A stretch of 64,000 bases of DNA from Tabrizicola sp. (GTDB lineage: Bacteria; Pseudomonadota; Alphaproteobacteria; Rhodobacterales; Rhodobacteraceae). Under the pieces are notes generated by a model. The model was given only the letters and a program-made list of their open reading frames with translations, did not search any database and was not told the origin of the DNA. Made by a program: the position numbers and the translations under genes. The DNA lies in assembly GCF_016793705.1 (NCBI RefSeq), contig NZ_JAEULO010000021.1, forward strand, positions 62,001 through 126,000, given 5' to 3'. Of the stretch, positions 49,433-59,962 are shown piece by piece. How positions within the stretch are numbered: position 1 is the first letter of the stretch; every line of letters starts with the position of its first letter.

Positions 49433-50164
49433 CTACGCGCTCTGCCTCCAGATCGCGGCGTCGCCCAGTTTGGCGAGCATCTCGGCGTGGGCGGCCTGTT
49501 CCGCTTCGGTGATGCGGGGCGGCAGGGGTTCAGGGCGCGAGCGGGGGCGCCAGGTGAGGGCTTCGCCCGAGGCGCTGCGGGCAGGGTCCGCGCTGCCGAG
49601 GACGAGGTCGGGCTGGCGACCGCCGATCAGTTCCAGATAGACCTCGGCCAGGATTTCGCTGTCGAGCAGCGCGCCGTGCTTTTCGCGCATCGAGTTGTCG
49701 ACGCCGAAGCGGCGGCAGAGCGCATCCAGCGTCGCCGGGGAGCCGGGGAATTTCGTCCGCGCCATCATCAGCGTGTCGGTCGCGCGGTTGAAGGGGAGGC
49801 CGGGCAGGCCTGCGCGTTCCAGCTCGAAGTTCAGGAATTTCATGTCGAAACTGGCGTTGTGAATCACCAGTTGCGCGTCACCGACGAAGTCGAGGAAAGC
49901 CTGTCCGATCCGGGCGAAAACCGGCTTGTCCCGGAGGGTCACACCGCCGGGAACGGGTTGGCCAGGGGTTTCCAGGATATCGTGGCCGATACCGTGAACC
50001 TGAAACGCCCCCAGCGGCATACCGCGTTCGGGGTTGATATACTGGTGGTAGGTGCGGCCGGTGGGCAGGTGGTTGTAAAGTTCCAGCCCGCCGATCTCGA
50101 CGATACGGTGGCCTTCGGACGGCTCAAGCCCGGTGGTCTCGGTGTCGAGGACGATCTCACGCAT
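49433..50164 (-). CDS. dnaQ: DNA polymerase III epsilon subunit (3'-5' exonuclease)
   Basis: 243 residues of the DEDDh exonuclease family: ExoI LDTETTGLEP, ExoII HNASFDMKFLNFEL, ExoIII ALLDSEILAEVYLEL preceded by REKHG. Proofreading subunit of the replicative polymerase. Overlaps the coaE stop by eight bases in the leftward operon maf-aroE-coaE-dnaQ. Confidence 0.94.
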   Translation of the reverse strand: MREIVLDTETTGLEPSEGHRIVEIGGLELYNHLPTGRTYHQYINPERGMPLGAFQVHGIGHDILETPGQPVPGGVTLRDKPVFARIGQAFLDFVGDAQLVIHNASFDMKFLNFELERAGLPGLPFNRATDTLMMARTKFPGSPATLDALCRRFGVDNSMREKHGALLDSEILAEVYLELIGGRQPDLVLGSADPARSASGEALTWRPRSRPEPLPPRITEAEQAAHAEMLAKLGDAAIWRQSA

Positions 50165-50759
50165 GTTCGGCAATCCGGCGGCGAATGTCGGCCAGCACAT
50201 CTTTCACCGCCTGACGGGCGGCTTCAAGGCTGGTCGTGGGAATGATGTAATCGGCGCGCTTGCGTTTTTCGGCGTCGGGCATCTGGCGGGCGAGAATGGT
50301 CTGGAATTCGGCCTCGGTCATCGCGCCGCGGGAGAGGACGCGGGTGCGCTGGACCTCGGACGGGGCGGAGACCACGGTCACGGCATCGCAGGCGGCATCG
50401 AGGCCGGTCTCATAGAGGAGGGGAACGTCGAGAAGAACGATCTCGGCGGCGTCATTGGACGCGAGGAATTGGGCGCGGTCGGCGGCGACGAGCGGGTGGA
50501 CGGCGGCGTTCAGCCGGTCGAGCACACTGGCATCGGTCTGAATCAGAGCGCGGAGGCTGGCGCGGTTGACGTTGCCGCTTTCGTCAATGGCTTCCGGGAA
50601 AAGTGCTGCAATGGCGCGCGCGGCAGCCTGGCCAGGCTGGTACAGGCGGTGGACGGTGGCGTCGGCGTCCCAGACGGGCAGGCCCTCGTCGGCGAACATC
50701 TGCGCCGTTGTGGATTTGCCCATGCCGATGGAACCGGTGAGACCGAGGATGAAGCTCAT
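50157..50759 (-). CDS. coaE: dephospho-CoA kinase
   Basis: 200 residues with P-loop GLTGSIGMGKSTTAQMF, the CoA-binding acidic segment WDADATVHRLY and LVAADRAQF followed by VLLDVPLLYETG. Last step of CoA synthesis. ATGA overlap with aroE upstream. Confidence 0.95.
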   Translation of the reverse strand: MSFILGLTGSIGMGKSTTAQMFADEGLPVWDADATVHRLYQPGQAAARAIAALFPEAIDESGNVNRASLRALIQTDASVLDRLNAAVHPLVAADRAQFLASNDAAEIVLLDVPLLYETGLDAACDAVTVVSAPSEVQRTRVLSRGAMTEAEFQTILARQMPDAEKRKRADYIIPTTSLEAARQAVKDVLADIRRRIAEHA

Positions 50760-51595
50760 GCCGCGAGCACGGCCTTGCGGGTGGCTTCGTCGACCTCGGG
50801 CCGGGTGCCGAACCAGCGTTCAAAGCCGGGGGCGGCTTGGTGCAGGAGCATGCCGAGCCCGTCAACGATGGTGGCGCCCTGCGCCTCGGCCTCGATCAGG
50901 AACTGTGTTTTCAGCGGCGTGTAGACGAGATCGTTGCAGAGTGCGTGCGGATTGAGCTTGTCGAGCGGCACGCGGAATTCGGCCTTGCCGGTCATGCCGA
51001 GCGAAGTTGTGTTGATCACGGTCATGGCATCTTCCAGCAGGTTCCCGGCCTGAACCCATTCATGAACGTGAATCTTTGCGCCGAAGTCGGAACGCAGGGC
51101 GTCGGCACGGGGACGGGTGCGGTTGGCGATACGGATTTCCGGGACCCCGACTTCGATCAGCGCGGCGACGACGGCGCGGGCGGCCCCGCCTGCCCCCAGC
51201 ACGACGGCGGGGCCGGAAGCTGGGTCCCAGTGCGGGGCGTTCTGGCGCAGGTTGGCGATGAAGCCGGAGCCATCGGTGTTGTCGGCATGGATCTTGCCGT
51301 CCTTGCGGAAGATCAGGGTGTTGGCGGCCCCGATCAGCGCGGCGCGGTCGGTGACGACATCGGCGATCTGGAGGATGGCCTCCTTGTGCGGGATGGTGAC
51401 GTTGCAGCCAACGAAGCCGAGGCGAGGCAGCGTGGTGATCAGCTCGGGCAGGTCGACGGGCGCGATGTCGATCGGGACGTAGTGGCCCTTGATGCCGTAG
51501 CGCTTGAGCCAGTAGTTGTGCAGCACGGGGCTGCGGCTGTGGGCGACGGGATGGCCGAGGACGGCGGCAAGCGGGATGCGGGGATGGTCGGTCAT
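50756..51595 (-). CDS. aroE: shikimate dehydrogenase
   Basis: 279 residues: substrate site [10 protein letters not shown], catalytic Lys/Asp region [11 protein letters not shown] and NTDGSGF, NADP loop [16 protein letters not shown] and NRTR. Reduces 3-dehydroshikimate. ATGA overlap with maf upstream and coaE downstream. Confidence 0.95.
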   Translation of the reverse strand: MTDHPRIPLAAVLGHPVAHSRSPVLHNYWLKRYGIKGHYVPIDIAPVDLPELITTLPRLGFVGCNVTIPHKEAILQIADVVTDRAALIGAANTLIFRKDGKIHADNTDGSGFIANLRQNAPHWDPASGPAVVLGAGGAARAVVAALIEVGVPEIRIANRTRPRADALRSDFGAKIHVHEWVQAGNLLEDAMTVINTTSLGMTGKAEFRVPLDKLNPHALCNDLVYTPLKTQFLIEAEAQGATIVDGLGMLLHQAAPGFERWFGTRPEVDEATRKAVLAA

Positions 51596-52191
51596 CGGGC
51601 GATCATGCCCCGGTTGCCGAGCCATGCCAACAGCGGCAGAAGCGGCAGGCCGAGAATGGTGAAATGGTCGCCGGTGATGGCGGAAAACAGCCGGACGCCT
51701 TCTTCCTCGACCTTGTAGCAGCCGACGGAGTGGCGGATCGACTCCCAATTTCTTGCGACGTAATCGTCCAGGTAGGCGTCGGTGAGGGCGTGCATGGTGA
51801 GGCGGGCTTCGCCAATGTGGCGCCAGACCGGTTCGGCATTTTCATAGACGACGAGGGCGGAAAGGAGCTTGTGGGTCTTGCCGCGCAGGTGGCGGAGCTG
51901 TTGGCGGGCGTCCTCGGGGGTTTCGGGCTTGGCGAAGGTTTCCCGGTCGAGCGCGAGGACCTGGTCGCAGCCGAGGACCGTTGCTTCGGGGTGCTTCTCG
52001 GCGACCTTGCGGGCCTTCATCTCGGCCAGCGCATCGGCGATGTCGCGGGGATGGGCACCTTCGGCGGTGAGGGCATCGCGGATCGTGCCCTCATCGACGC
52101 GGGGCGCGACGGCGGTGGGGTCCAGGCCGGCGGCGCGGAGCATCTGGAGCCGGGTGGGCGAGGCGGAGGCGAGGATCAGGGTCGGGGGCAA
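51592..52191 (-). CDS. maf: Maf family nucleotide pyrophosphatase
   Basis: 199 residues starting [23 protein letters not shown], with the Maf motif SxSPxRxxLL and catalytic DQVLALD, plus [24 protein letters not shown] start is used; no ATG or GTG is available in frame near the conserved N-terminus and a GAGG lies about 12 bases upstream. First gene of the leftward operon next to the putative origin. Hydrolyses non-canonical or modified nucleoside triphosphates. Confidence 0.9.
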   Translation of the reverse strand: MPPTLILASASPTRLQMLRAAGLDPTAVAPRVDEGTIRDALTAEGAHPRDIADALAEMKARKVAEKHPEATVLGCDQVLALDRETFAKPETPEDARQQLRHLRGKTHKLLSALVVYENAEPVWRHIGEARLTMHALTDAYLDDYVARNWESIRHSVGCYKVEEEGVRLFSAITGDHFTILGLPLLPLLAWLGNRGMIAR

Positions 52192-52596
52192 GGCTGTGAA
52201 TATCCTCGGTTTGTTCCTGGGCCCCGGATGGGGGCTTTCGCGCTGATCGGGCAATCCTGTGGGTAGGTCGAACGTCCCGCCATCGTCCGGCCAGAGATAT
52301 CCCGCTGTGCAGGGGATTGTCACGCGGGACGGGAGAAGGTGCTGTGCCCAGGGTCGGGATGGCGCAACCTGTGGATGATGTGCGGCGCATGGTTTCTGCC
52401 ACACCGTTGATGTTATTGCAGAAAACTGGAGCAACGAGAAGGCGTCCGATCTCTTCCCGGATTTGTCCCCAGCCCCGTCCTTGTGGAACGTTCTGGGGGC
52501 GGCGGCGGAAATCCCGTTCTGCACAGGCCCTACATCATCCACATTCCTTCTTCTTTTCTTGTCTTATAGAAGAGAGGCGCAGCCGGGGAGAGGGAC
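52192..52596. other. 405-bp gene-free region between maf and hemJ, candidate oriC
   Basis: No credible gene is seen on either strand. Two DnaA-box-like nonamers with one mismatch to TTATCCACA occur as inverted copies: TCATCCACA at 52535-52543 and its reverse complement at 52370-52378. Weaker ones are near 52257 and 52463. Two relatively AT-rich patches (about 52405-52430 and 52545-52570) contrast with the GC-rich surroundings. Flanking genes diverge, and rho, mnmEG, rsmG and parAB follow, as near known alphaproteobacterial origins. The hemE and PPSR (RP001) genes often found beside such origins are not here. Confidence 0.45.
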
Positions 52597-53058
52597 ATGC
52601 TGGAGATGATCACGGATTTCCTGGCCGACTGGTATCCGGTGACGAAAGCTCTGCATGTGGTGTCGGTGATCTCCTGGATGGCCGGGATGTTCTACCTGCC
52701 GCGGCTTTACGTCTATCACGTCGAGCAGGTGGAGCCGGGTTCGAAGACAGATGCGATGTTCCAGACCATGGAGCGGCGCCTGCTGCGGGGGATCATCAAC
52801 CCCGCGATGATCGCGACCTTCGTCTTCGGGCTGGCGCTGGTCTTCACGCCGGGAGTGGTGGACTGGTCCTTCGCCTGGCCCTGGGTGAAGGCGGGGGCGG
52901 TGCTGGCGATGGGCTGGTTCCATGGCTGGCTGTCGGCCCGGCGCAAGGACTTTGTCCGGGGCACCAACACCCGCAGCGGGCGGACCTACCGGATCATGAA
53001 CGAGGTGCCGACCGTGCTGATGCTGATCATCGTCTTCTCGGTGATCCTGCGCTACTGA
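52597..53058 (+). CDS. hemJ: protoporphyrinogen IX oxidase HemJ
   Basis: 153 residues, four membrane helices, with the conserved His in TKALHVVSVISWMAGMFYLPRLYVYH and the motif MERRLLRGIINPAMIATFVFGLAL, then KAGAVLAMGWFHGWLSARRKDF. This is HemJ (formerly CopD-like/RP005-type), converting protoporphyrinogen to protoporphyrin. First gene to the right of the candidate origin. Confidence 0.92.
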   Translation: MLEMITDFLADWYPVTKALHVVSVISWMAGMFYLPRLYVYHVEQVEPGSKTDAMFQTMERRLLRGIINPAMIATFVFGLALVFTPGVVDWSFAWPWVKAGAVLAMGWFHGWLSARRKDFVRGTNTRSGRTYRIMNEVPTVLMLIIVFSVILRY

Positions 53059-53086
53059 TTGACTTTTGCCGTGACCGTCATTAGGT
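53059..53086 (+). promoter_or_regulatory. possible sigma-70 promoter for rho
   Basis: TTGACT (53059-53064) begins right after the hemJ stop, with TTAGGT 16 bases further. The 119-bp leader before rho fits an autoregulated rho message. Weak -10 match. Confidence 0.3.
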
Positions 53087-53177
53087 GCGGCTTTGCAGGG
53101 CCGTCCGGCCCACCGCATCTCCCGTTCCAAACTTGCTGTGATCGCCCTGACGGGGCGGGTCCGTCCAAAGGTATTCC

Positions 53178-54449
53178 ATGACTGTCGAACGCTTGAACCT
53201 CGCACAACTCAAGGCCAAGACCCCGGCCGATCTTCTGGCCATGGCCGAGGAGTGGGAGATCGAGAACGCGCCTTCCATGCGCAAGGGCGAGATGATGTTC
53301 TCGATCCTGAAGGAACATGCCGAGGAAGGCTGGGAGATCGGCGGCGACGGCGTGCTGGAGGTCTTGCAGGACGGGTTCGGCTTCCTGCGCTCGCCCGAGG
53401 CCAACTATCTGCCCGGCCCGGATGACATCTACGTCTCGCCCGAGATGATCCGGCAGTTTTCCCTGCGGACCGGGGATTCCATCGAGGGGGTGATCAAGGC
53501 CCCCTCTGAGAACGAACGTTACTTCAGCCTGGTGAAGGCCACGCGGATCAACTTCGACGATCCCGAGAAGGCCAAGCACAAGGTCCATTTCGACAACCTC
53601 ACGCCGCTTTATCCCGACGAGCGGCTGAAGATGGAAGTCGAGGACCCGACGATCAAGGACCGCTCGGCCCGGATCATCGACCTGGTCTCGCCCATCGGCA
53701 AGGGCCAGCGCGGGCTGATCGTTGCCCCGCCGCGCACCGGCAAGACGGTGCTCTTGCAGAACATCGCGCATTCCATCGCGACCAACCATCCGGAGTGCTA
53801 TCTGATCGTCCTTCTCATCGACGAACGGCCCGAGGAAGTGACCGACATGCAGCGGTCGGTGAAGGGGGAGGTCGTGTCCTCGACCTTCGACGAACCGGCG
53901 ACGCGGCACGTTGCGGTGGCGGAAATGGTGATCGAGAAGGCCAAGCGCCTGGTGGAACACAAGCGCGACGTGGTGATCCTTCTGGACTCGATCACCCGCC
54001 TGGGCCGGGCCTTCAACACCGTGGTGCCGTCCTCGGGCAAGGTGCTGACCGGCGGTGTGGATGCGAATGCACTGCAGCGACCGAAACGTTTCTTCGGGGC
54101 CGCCCGGAACATTGAGGAAGGCGGGTCGCTGACCATCATCGCTACCGCCCTGATCGACACCGGCAGCCGGATGGACGAGGTGATCTTCGAAGAATTCAAG
54201 GGCACGGGTAACTCGGAAATCGTGCTCGATCGCAAGGTTGCCGACAAGCGTGTCTTCCCGGCGATGGACATTCTCAAGTCCGGCACCCGGAAAGAGGACC
54301 TGCTGGTCGACAAGATGGACCTGCAGAAGACCTATGTCCTGCGCCGCATCCTGAACCCGATGGGCACGACGGATGCGATCGAGTTCCTGATCGGCAAGCT
54401 GAAGCAGACCAAGTCGAACGCCGATTTCTTCGAATCGATGAACACCTGA
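53178..54449 (+). CDS. rho: transcription termination factor Rho
   Basis: 423 residues: N-terminal helix domain, cold-shock-like RNA-binding domain ([43 protein letters not shown]) and RecA-type ATPase with Walker [13 protein letters not shown] and Walker [12 protein letters not shown], plus the Q/R loops. Full length. Mediates factor-dependent termination. Confidence 0.97.
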   Translation: MTVERLNLAQLKAKTPADLLAMAEEWEIENAPSMRKGEMMFSILKEHAEEGWEIGGDGVLEVLQDGFGFLRSPEANYLPGPDDIYVSPEMIRQFSLRTGDSIEGVIKAPSENERYFSLVKATRINFDDPEKAKHKVHFDNLTPLYPDERLKMEVEDPTIKDRSARIIDLVSPIGKGQRGLIVAPPRTGKTVLLQNIAHSIATNHPECYLIVLLIDERPEEVTDMQRSVKGEVVSSTFDEPATRHVAVAEMVIEKAKRLVEHKRDVVILLDSITRLGRAFNTVVPSSGKVLTGGVDANALQRPKRFFGAARNIEEGGSLTIIATALIDTGSRMDEVIFEEFKGTGNSEIVLDRKVADKRVFPAMDILKSGTRKEDLLVDKMDLQKTYVLRRILNPMGTTDAIEFLIGKLKQTKSNADFFESMNT

Positions 54450-54464
54450 AGGTAGCGGGCGGCG

Positions 54465-55751
54465 ATGGATACGATCTATGCCCTCGCCACGGCGCGGGGT
54501 CGGTCGGGCCTCGCCGTGGTGCGGATCTCGGGACCGGTGGCATTTGCGGCCGGTCTTGCGCTTTGTGGGTCCGTGCCTGCGGCGCGGGTGGCGGGGCTGC
54601 GGCGGCTGACCTGGGGCGGGGAGCTTCTGGACGAGGCGCTGGTAGTGTCCTTCGCGGAGGGCGCGAGTTTCACCGGAGAGGCAGTTGTGGAGCTGCACTG
54701 CCATGGTGGCCCGGCGGTCGTCGGGGCTGTGCTGCGGGCATTGGCGGAGCAGCCGGGCTTGCGGCTGGCCGAACCGGGAGAGTTCACCCGCCGTGCGCTT
54801 GAGAACGGCGTCCTGGACCTGGCGCAGGTCGAGGGGCTGGCGGACCTGATCGACGCCGAGACCGAGGCGCAGCGGCGGCAGGCGGTGCGCGTTCTCTCGG
54901 GCTCGGTGGGCCAGAAGGTCGAGGGCTGGCGGCGCGATCTGATCCGGGCGGGGGCGCTTCTGGAAGCCACCATCGACTTTGCCGATGAAGACGTGCCTGT
55001 GGACGTCTCTCCCGAGGTTCTGGCCTTGATCGACGGGCTGATGGCCGACCTCGGACGCGAGGCGGCGGGCGTGGCTGCGGCGGAGCGCATCCGCGACGGG
55101 TTCGAGGTGGCCATCGTCGGGGCGCCGAATGCCGGGAAGTCGACGCTGTTGAACCAGCTGGCGGGCCGCGAGGCGGCGATCACCAGCGAGATTGCGGGGA
55201 CGACGCGGGATGTGATCGAGGTCCGGATGGAGATCGCCGGGCTGCCGGTGACGTTCCTGGACACGGCGGGATTGCGGGACACCGAGGACCGGCTGGAACA
55301 GGCGGGGATCGACCGCGCATTGGCCCGCGCCGAGGCGGCGGATTTGCGCCTGTTCCTGACGGAGGGGCCAGCGGTTTCGAGTCTGGAGCCCACCGGCGAT
55401 GATCTTGTGGTTTTGGGCAAGGCAGACACAAGATCAGGGGGTTCCCGCTTGGCGGTCTCGGGCAAGACCGGGGCCGGCGTGCCCGAATTGATGGCCCGGA
55501 TCGGCAAAATCCTGGGGGAACGGGTGGGCTCTGCCGGCGCTTTGGTACGTGAGCGGCATCGCGTGGCTGTTACATCGGCAATTCGCTCTCTGGCCGAGTC
55601 ACGGGCGGAAGTGGTAAGGGATGACTCGCGCGTCGAGCTGGCGGCGGAGCATTTGCGGCAGGCTGTGCGAGCGCTGGATGCGCTTGTCGGCCGCGTGGAT
55701 GTGGACGACTTGCTCGGCGAGATTTTCGCCAGCTTCTGCATCGGCAAGTGA
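54465..55751 (+). CDS. mnmE: tRNA uridine-5-carboxymethylaminomethyl modification GTPase MnmE
   Basis: 428 residues: formyl-THF-binding N-terminal domain ([21 protein letters not shown]), helical domain, G domain ([24 protein letters not shown]) and the C-terminal CIGK motif with the functional Cys. Works with MnmG to modify U34 of several tRNAs. Ends three bases before mnmG. Confidence 0.95.
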   Translation: MDTIYALATARGRSGLAVVRISGPVAFAAGLALCGSVPAARVAGLRRLTWGGELLDEALVVSFAEGASFTGEAVVELHCHGGPAVVGAVLRALAEQPGLRLAEPGEFTRRALENGVLDLAQVEGLADLIDAETEAQRRQAVRVLSGSVGQKVEGWRRDLIRAGALLEATIDFADEDVPVDVSPEVLALIDGLMADLGREAAGVAAAERIRDGFEVAIVGAPNAGKSTLLNQLAGREAAITSEIAGTTRDVIEVRMEIAGLPVTFLDTAGLRDTEDRLEQAGIDRALARAEAADLRLFLTEGPAVSSLEPTGDDLVVLGKADTRSGGSRLAVSGKTGAGVPELMARIGKILGERVGSAGALVRERHRVAVTSAIRSLAESRAEVVRDDSRVELAAEHLRQAVRALDALVGRVDVDDLLGEIFASFCIGK

Positions 55752-55754
55752 AGG

Positions 55755-57629
55755 GTGTTCCACGTGAAACACTACGATGTCATCGTGATCGGCGGCGGCC
55801 ATGCGGGCGCTGAAGCTGCTGCTGCTGCGGCCCGGATGGGTGTGTCTGTCGCGCTGGTGACGCTGCGGGTGGAAACTCTGGGGGCGATGTCCTGCAATCC
55901 GGCGATCGGGGGCCTGGGCAAGGGCCATCTCGTGCGCGAGATCGACGCGCTGGACGGCCTTATGGGCCGGATGGCCGACCGCGCGGGAATCCAGTTCCGC
56001 TTGCTGAACCGGCGGAAAGGCCCGGCTGTGCAGGGGCCGCGGGCGCAGATTGACCGGCGTCTGTATCGCGAGGCGATGCGGGCCGAGTTGCTGGCGACGC
56101 CAGGGCTGGAGGTGATCGAGGGCGAAGTCGCTGGGCTGCGGATGGTCGGGGGCGTGGTGGCCGGGGTCGTGCTGGCCTCGGGCGTGGAACTTGCTTCGGG
56201 CCGTGTCGTGCTGACGGCCGGGACCTTCCTGAACGGCGTCATCCATATCGGCGACCGGCGGATGTCGGGCGGGCGGATGGGCGATTCGCCCTCACGCTTG
56301 CTGGCGGCGCAACTGGCCGAGCTTGCGCTGCCCGTGGGGCGGCTGAAGACGGGGACGCCACCGCGGCTGGACGGTCGGACAATCGACTGGACGCGGCTGG
56401 AAAGCCAGCCGGGGGACGAGCATCCGGCGGTGTTCTCTTTCCTGAACCGGGCGCCGGAAGCGCGGCAGATTTCCTGCGGGATCACCCATACGTCGGAGGC
56501 GACTCACCAGATCGTGCGGGACAACCTTGGCCGCTCCGCAATGTATGGGGGGCATATCGAGGGTGTCGGCCCGCGCTATTGCCCGTCGATCGAGGACAAG
56601 GTCGTTCGCTTCGCCGACAAGGCCTCGCACCAGGTGTTCCTGGAGCCGGAGGGGCTGGACGATCATACGGTCTATCCGAACGGGCTGTCGACGTCTCTGC
56701 CCGAGGAGGTTCAGCACGCCTACATCCGCACGATTCCGGGGCTGGAGCGGACCACGATCCTGCAACCGGGCTATGCTATCGAATACGATTATTTCGACCC
56801 GCGCGGCCTGCGCCGGACGCTGGAAACCCGCGCGGTGCCAGGGCTGTATTTCGCCGGCCAGATCAATGGCACGACGGGCTATGAGGAGGCCGGAGCGCAA
56901 GGGATTGTAGCTGGCCTGAACGCAGCCGCGGCATCTAGCGGCCGACCGCCGGTGGAGTTCAGCCGGACGGACAGCTACATCGGGGTGATGATCGACGACC
57001 TCACGTCGCGCGGCGTGACGGAGCCCTACCGCATGTTCACGTCGCGCGCCGAGTTCCGGCTGACTGTGCGCGCGGACAATGCCGACCGGCGGCTGACTCC
57101 CGTCGGGCTGGAAGCGGGCTTCGTATCCGAATCTCGGCGAGCAGCGTTTGAAGCGAAACTCGAAGCGCTGGAAGCCGGGCGCACGGTGTTGAGCGGCGTG
57201 CTGATCGGACCGAAAGCGCTGAATGACGCGGGCATTGCTGTCAGCCGGGATGGTGGGAAGCGCACAGCCTATGAAGCGCTTTCGCTTCCCGGCGTGGATC
57301 TGGATGTGGTAGTGGCTGCTTTTCCGGCCTACCAGAGCTTGAGCCGGGATGTGATGAGCCAACTCCAGATCGATTCGACTTACGACCAGTATTCGGACCG
57401 GCAAGCGAAGGAAGTTGCTGATCTGCGCCGGCAGGAAACCCAGCGCATTCCAGCGTATTTTGACTACATGGGCATTTCCGGGTTGTCGAACGAGTTGAAG
57501 CAGAAGCTGACGCGTGCAAAGCCGGACACGATTCTGCAAGCGTCGCGAATCGAGGGCGTTACTCCAGCTGCGCTGCTGCTGATTCTCGCGCATTTGCGGA
57601 AGCCGCAAGCGGAGCAGCTTGCAGGATGA
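55755..57629 (+). CDS. mnmG: tRNA uridine-5-carboxymethylaminomethyl modification enzyme MnmG
   Basis: 624 residues with FAD-binding [10 protein letters not shown] near the N-terminus, the MnmG blocks [24 protein letters not shown] and [16 protein letters not shown], and a C-terminal MnmE-interaction domain. Starts with GTG ([15 protein letters not shown]); a second GTG three codons on has a better-spaced GAAGG. The start codons overlap a parS site, so the FHVKH residues are set partly by the DNA element. Confidence 0.95.
   Translation: MFHVKHYDVIVIGGGHAGAEAAAAAARMGVSVALVTLRVETLGAMSCNPAIGGLGKGHLVREIDALDGLMGRMADRAGIQFRLLNRRKGPAVQGPRAQIDRRLYREAMRAELLATPGLEVIEGEVAGLRMVGGVVAGVVLASGVELASGRVVLTAGTFLNGVIHIGDRRMSGGRMGDSPSRLLAAQLAELALPVGRLKTGTPPRLDGRTIDWTRLESQPGDEHPAVFSFLNRAPEARQISCGITHTSEATHQIVRDNLGRSAMYGGHIEGVGPRYCPSIEDKVVRFADKASHQVFLEPEGLDDHTVYPNGLSTSLPEEVQHAYIRTIPGLERTTILQPGYAIEYDYFDPRGLRRTLETRAVPGLYFAGQINGTTGYEEAGAQGIVAGLNAAAASSGRPPVEFSRTDSYIGVMIDDLTSRGVTEPYRMFTSRAEFRLTVRADNADRRLTPVGLEAGFVSESRRAAFEAKLEALEAGRTVLSGVLIGPKALNDAGIAVSRDGGKRTAYEALSLPGVDLDVVVAAFPAYQSLSRDVMSQLQIDSTYDQYSDRQAKEVADLRRQETQRIPAYFDYMGISGLSNELKQKLTRAKPDTILQASRIEGVTPAALLLILAHLRKPQAEQLAG
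55756..55771. other. parS: parS-like centromere site at the mnmG start
   Basis: TGTTCCACGTGAAACA matches the parS consensus TGTTTCACGTGAAACA in 15 of 16 positions. Lies within the first codons of mnmG, about 3 kb before parB. Confidence 0.75.
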
Positions 57630-58255
57630 CGAGCGCAACTGAAGTCTCTGTTGCTGGTCTGGATGTTTCACGTGAAACACTCGCAGCGCTTCAGCAGTAC
57701 GAAGATCTTGTCCGCCGATGGACGCCTGCAATCAACCTTGTCAGCAAAGCAACGCTGCCGGACTTGTGGGATCGGCATATTGTTGATTCCGCGCAGATTT
57801 TCGCTCTCTGCCCCTTCAGCGCGACAAGCTGGGCGGATTTGGGGTCGGGCGGTGGCTTTCCCGGTGTCGTTATTGCTATTCTTGCCAAGCAGCTGAAACC
57901 CGACTTGCGCGTTACGCTTGTCGAATCGGACTTGCGCAAAGCGACTTTCCTGCGGCAAGCGGCGCAAACTCTTGCGTTGCCCGTGACAGTGCGCAGCAGC
58001 CGCATTGAAGTGCTCGATCCGCTGAATGCCGAAGTGATCTCGGCGCGGGCGCTTGCACCGCTTGCGGATCTTCTGGCCTATGCTGACCGCCATCTCGCTG
58101 CCGGAGGCGTCGCTGTCTTCCCAAAAGGTGCGCGCTATGCCGAAGAACTTGCTGAGGCTCAGAAAACCTGGGCTTTTGACGTCGATGCGCAGCAAAGCCT
58201 TTCGGATGCCGATGCTGCAATCCTTGTGATCAGGAATATCCACCGCCATGACTGA
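57626..58255 (+). CDS. rsmG: 16S rRNA (guanine527-N7)-methyltransferase RsmG
   Basis: 209 residues. SAM-binding [15 protein letters not shown] and surrounding [35 protein letters not shown] are diagnostic. N-terminal [11 protein letters not shown] is encoded over a perfect parS site. Overlaps mnmG by four bases and parA by eight. Codon choice after about 57300 and through rsmG looks somewhat less GC-rich than neighbouring genes. Confidence 0.94.
   Translation: MTSATEVSVAGLDVSRETLAALQQYEDLVRRWTPAINLVSKATLPDLWDRHIVDSAQIFALCPFSATSWADLGSGGGFPGVVIAILAKQLKPDLRVTLVESDLRKATFLRQAAQTLALPVTVRSSRIEVLDPLNAEVISARALAPLADLLAYADRHLAAGGVAVFPKGARYAEELAEAQKTWAFDVDAQQSLSDADAAILVIRNIHRHD
57664..57679. other. parS: perfect parS site inside rsmG
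   Basis: TGTTTCACGTGAAACA, an exact 16-base palindromic parS, encodes VSRET in RsmG. Nucleation site for ParB loading. Confidence 0.9.
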
Positions 58256-59051
58256 CTGTCCGTATATCCTTGCTCTGGCCAACCAGAAAGGCGGCGTCGG
58301 GAAGACGACGACTGCAATCAACCTGGCTGCGGGCCTGGCCGAGCTGGGCAAGCGCGTTCTGCTTGTCGACATCGACCCGCAAGGCAATTCTTCTACAGGT
58401 CTTGGCATCAGGCCGGATGCGCGGAAGCGGACCAGCTATGATTTGATTGTCGATGGGGCAGGCCTACAGGATGTTGTGATCGAAACCGGTATTCCGGAGG
58501 TCATGATCATCCCGGCCAACGCCGATCTGTCCTCTGCCGACCTGGACATCGTGTCGAATGAGAAGCGCAGCTACTTGCTTCACGACGCCTTGCGCCGCCC
58601 GGAGATGGATGCCTATGGCTTCGACTACATCCTGATCGACTGCCCGCCCGCTCTCAGCCTGCTCACTGTGAACGCGCTTGTTGCCTGCACGTCGGTTCTC
58701 GTGCCGCTGCAATGCGAATTCTTCGCGTTGGAAGGGCTGTCGCAGCTGATGCTGACGATTCGCGATGTGCGCCGGTCGGCCAACCCGGACTTGCGTATCG
58801 AAGGGGTTGTGTTGACCATGCATGACCGCCGCAACAGGTTGACGGCCCAAGTCGAAGCTGATGCGCGGGCAAACATGGGCGACCTGGTGATGAAGACGAC
58901 GATTCCCCGCAACGTGCGAATCAGCGAGGCACCGTCCTATGCCCTGCCGGTGCTGACCTACGACCCCGGCTCGAAGGGTGCCGAGGCCTACCGCGCCTTG
59001 GCGAAGGAAATCGACGCCCGGCACAAAACACCCGAAGTTTCAGAGGCCTGA
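58248..59051 (+). CDS. parA: chromosome-partitioning ATPase ParA
   Basis: 267 residues: deviant Walker A KGGVGKTTTAINLAAGLAE, Walker A' VDIDPQGNSSTGLG, Walker B LIDCPPALSLLTVNAL. Soj/ParA of the chromosomal ParABS system. Overlaps rsmG by eight bases. Confidence 0.96.
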   Translation: MTDCPYILALANQKGGVGKTTTAINLAAGLAELGKRVLLVDIDPQGNSSTGLGIRPDARKRTSYDLIVDGAGLQDVVIETGIPEVMIIPANADLSSADLDIVSNEKRSYLLHDALRRPEMDAYGFDYILIDCPPALSLLTVNALVACTSVLVPLQCEFFALEGLSQLMLTIRDVRRSANPDLRIEGVVLTMHDRRNRLTAQVEADARANMGDLVMKTTIPRNVRISEAPSYALPVLTYDPGSKGAEAYRALAKEIDARHKTPEVSEA

Positions 59052-59053
59052 GC

Positions 59054-59962
59054 ATGAACAGCAAGAACGAGAAGCGCGGCCTTGGGCGAGGGCTTTCAGC
59101 CCTGATGGCGGATGTTCACCTGGCGGGGCCGGAACAGATGGCCTCCCCCCGCAAAGCCGAGCAGCACTTGCCGGTCGACAAGCTGGAGCCGAATCCGCAG
59201 CAGCCGCGGCTGGATTTCAAGCAGGACGAGCTGGAAAGCCTGGCCGATTCGATCCGGCAGAAGGGCGTGATCCAGCCGCTGATCGTGCGGCGGAAACCGG
59301 GGCGGGACATCTATGAGATCGTCGCCGGGGAGCGGCGCTGGCGCGCGGCGCAGCTGGCGCAACTGCACGAAGTTCCCGTTGTTGTGCGGGACTTTACCGA
59401 CACCGAGGTGCTGGAGGTTGCGATCATCGAAAACATCCAGCGGGCCGACCTGAACGCCATCGAGGAAGCGCTGGGCTTCCGGCAGCTGATGACCCGATTC
59501 GGTCACACGCAGGAGAAGCTGGCCGAGGCGCTGAGCAAGAGCCGCAGCCATGTCGCGAATCTGATGCGCCTTCTGTCGCTGCCGACCGAAGTGCAGGACA
59601 TGGTGCGGGGCGGGTCGCTGTCGGCCGGTCACGCGCGGGCGCTGATCGGCAGCCCGAAAGCCTCGGAACTGGCGGCGCAGATCGTGGCAAAGGGGCTGTC
59701 GGTCCGGGAAACCGAAAAGCTGATGAAGGCGCAGGAATCTGCAAAACCTGCGTCGAAGCCGGTGGCGAAGACCTCCGAAAAGGATGCTGATACGCGGGCG
59801 CTGGAAGCCGACCTGTCGGCCAATCTGCGGATGCAGGTGAAGATCGACCACGCGCCGGGCGCGGAGGGCGGGCAGATCTCGATCCGCTACGATAGCCTGG
59901 AAGACCTCGACATCCTGTGTCAGCTTCTTTCCGCCATACCAGATCGCGTAGCGCGAGATTAG
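59054..59962 (+). CDS. parB: chromosome-partitioning protein ParB (CTPase)
   Basis: 302 residues: N-terminal ParA-contact region (KRGLGRGLSALM), ParB/Srx domain with VDKLEPNPQQPR, GVIQPLIVRR and the GERRWRAAQLA box for CTP, HTH (HTQEKLAEALSKSRSHVANLMRLLSLP), and a C-terminal dimer domain. Binds the two parS sites just upstream. Its 3' end overlaps hemW by four bases. Confidence 0.96.
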   Translation: MNSKNEKRGLGRGLSALMADVHLAGPEQMASPRKAEQHLPVDKLEPNPQQPRLDFKQDELESLADSIRQKGVIQPLIVRRKPGRDIYEIVAGERRWRAAQLAQLHEVPVVVRDFTDTEVLEVAIIENIQRADLNAIEEALGFRQLMTRFGHTQEKLAEALSKSRSHVANLMRLLSLPTEVQDMVRGGSLSAGHARALIGSPKASELAAQIVAKGLSVRETEKLMKAQESAKPASKPVAKTSEKDADTRALEADLSANLRMQVKIDHAPGAEGGQISIRYDSLEDLDILCQLLSAIPDRVARD

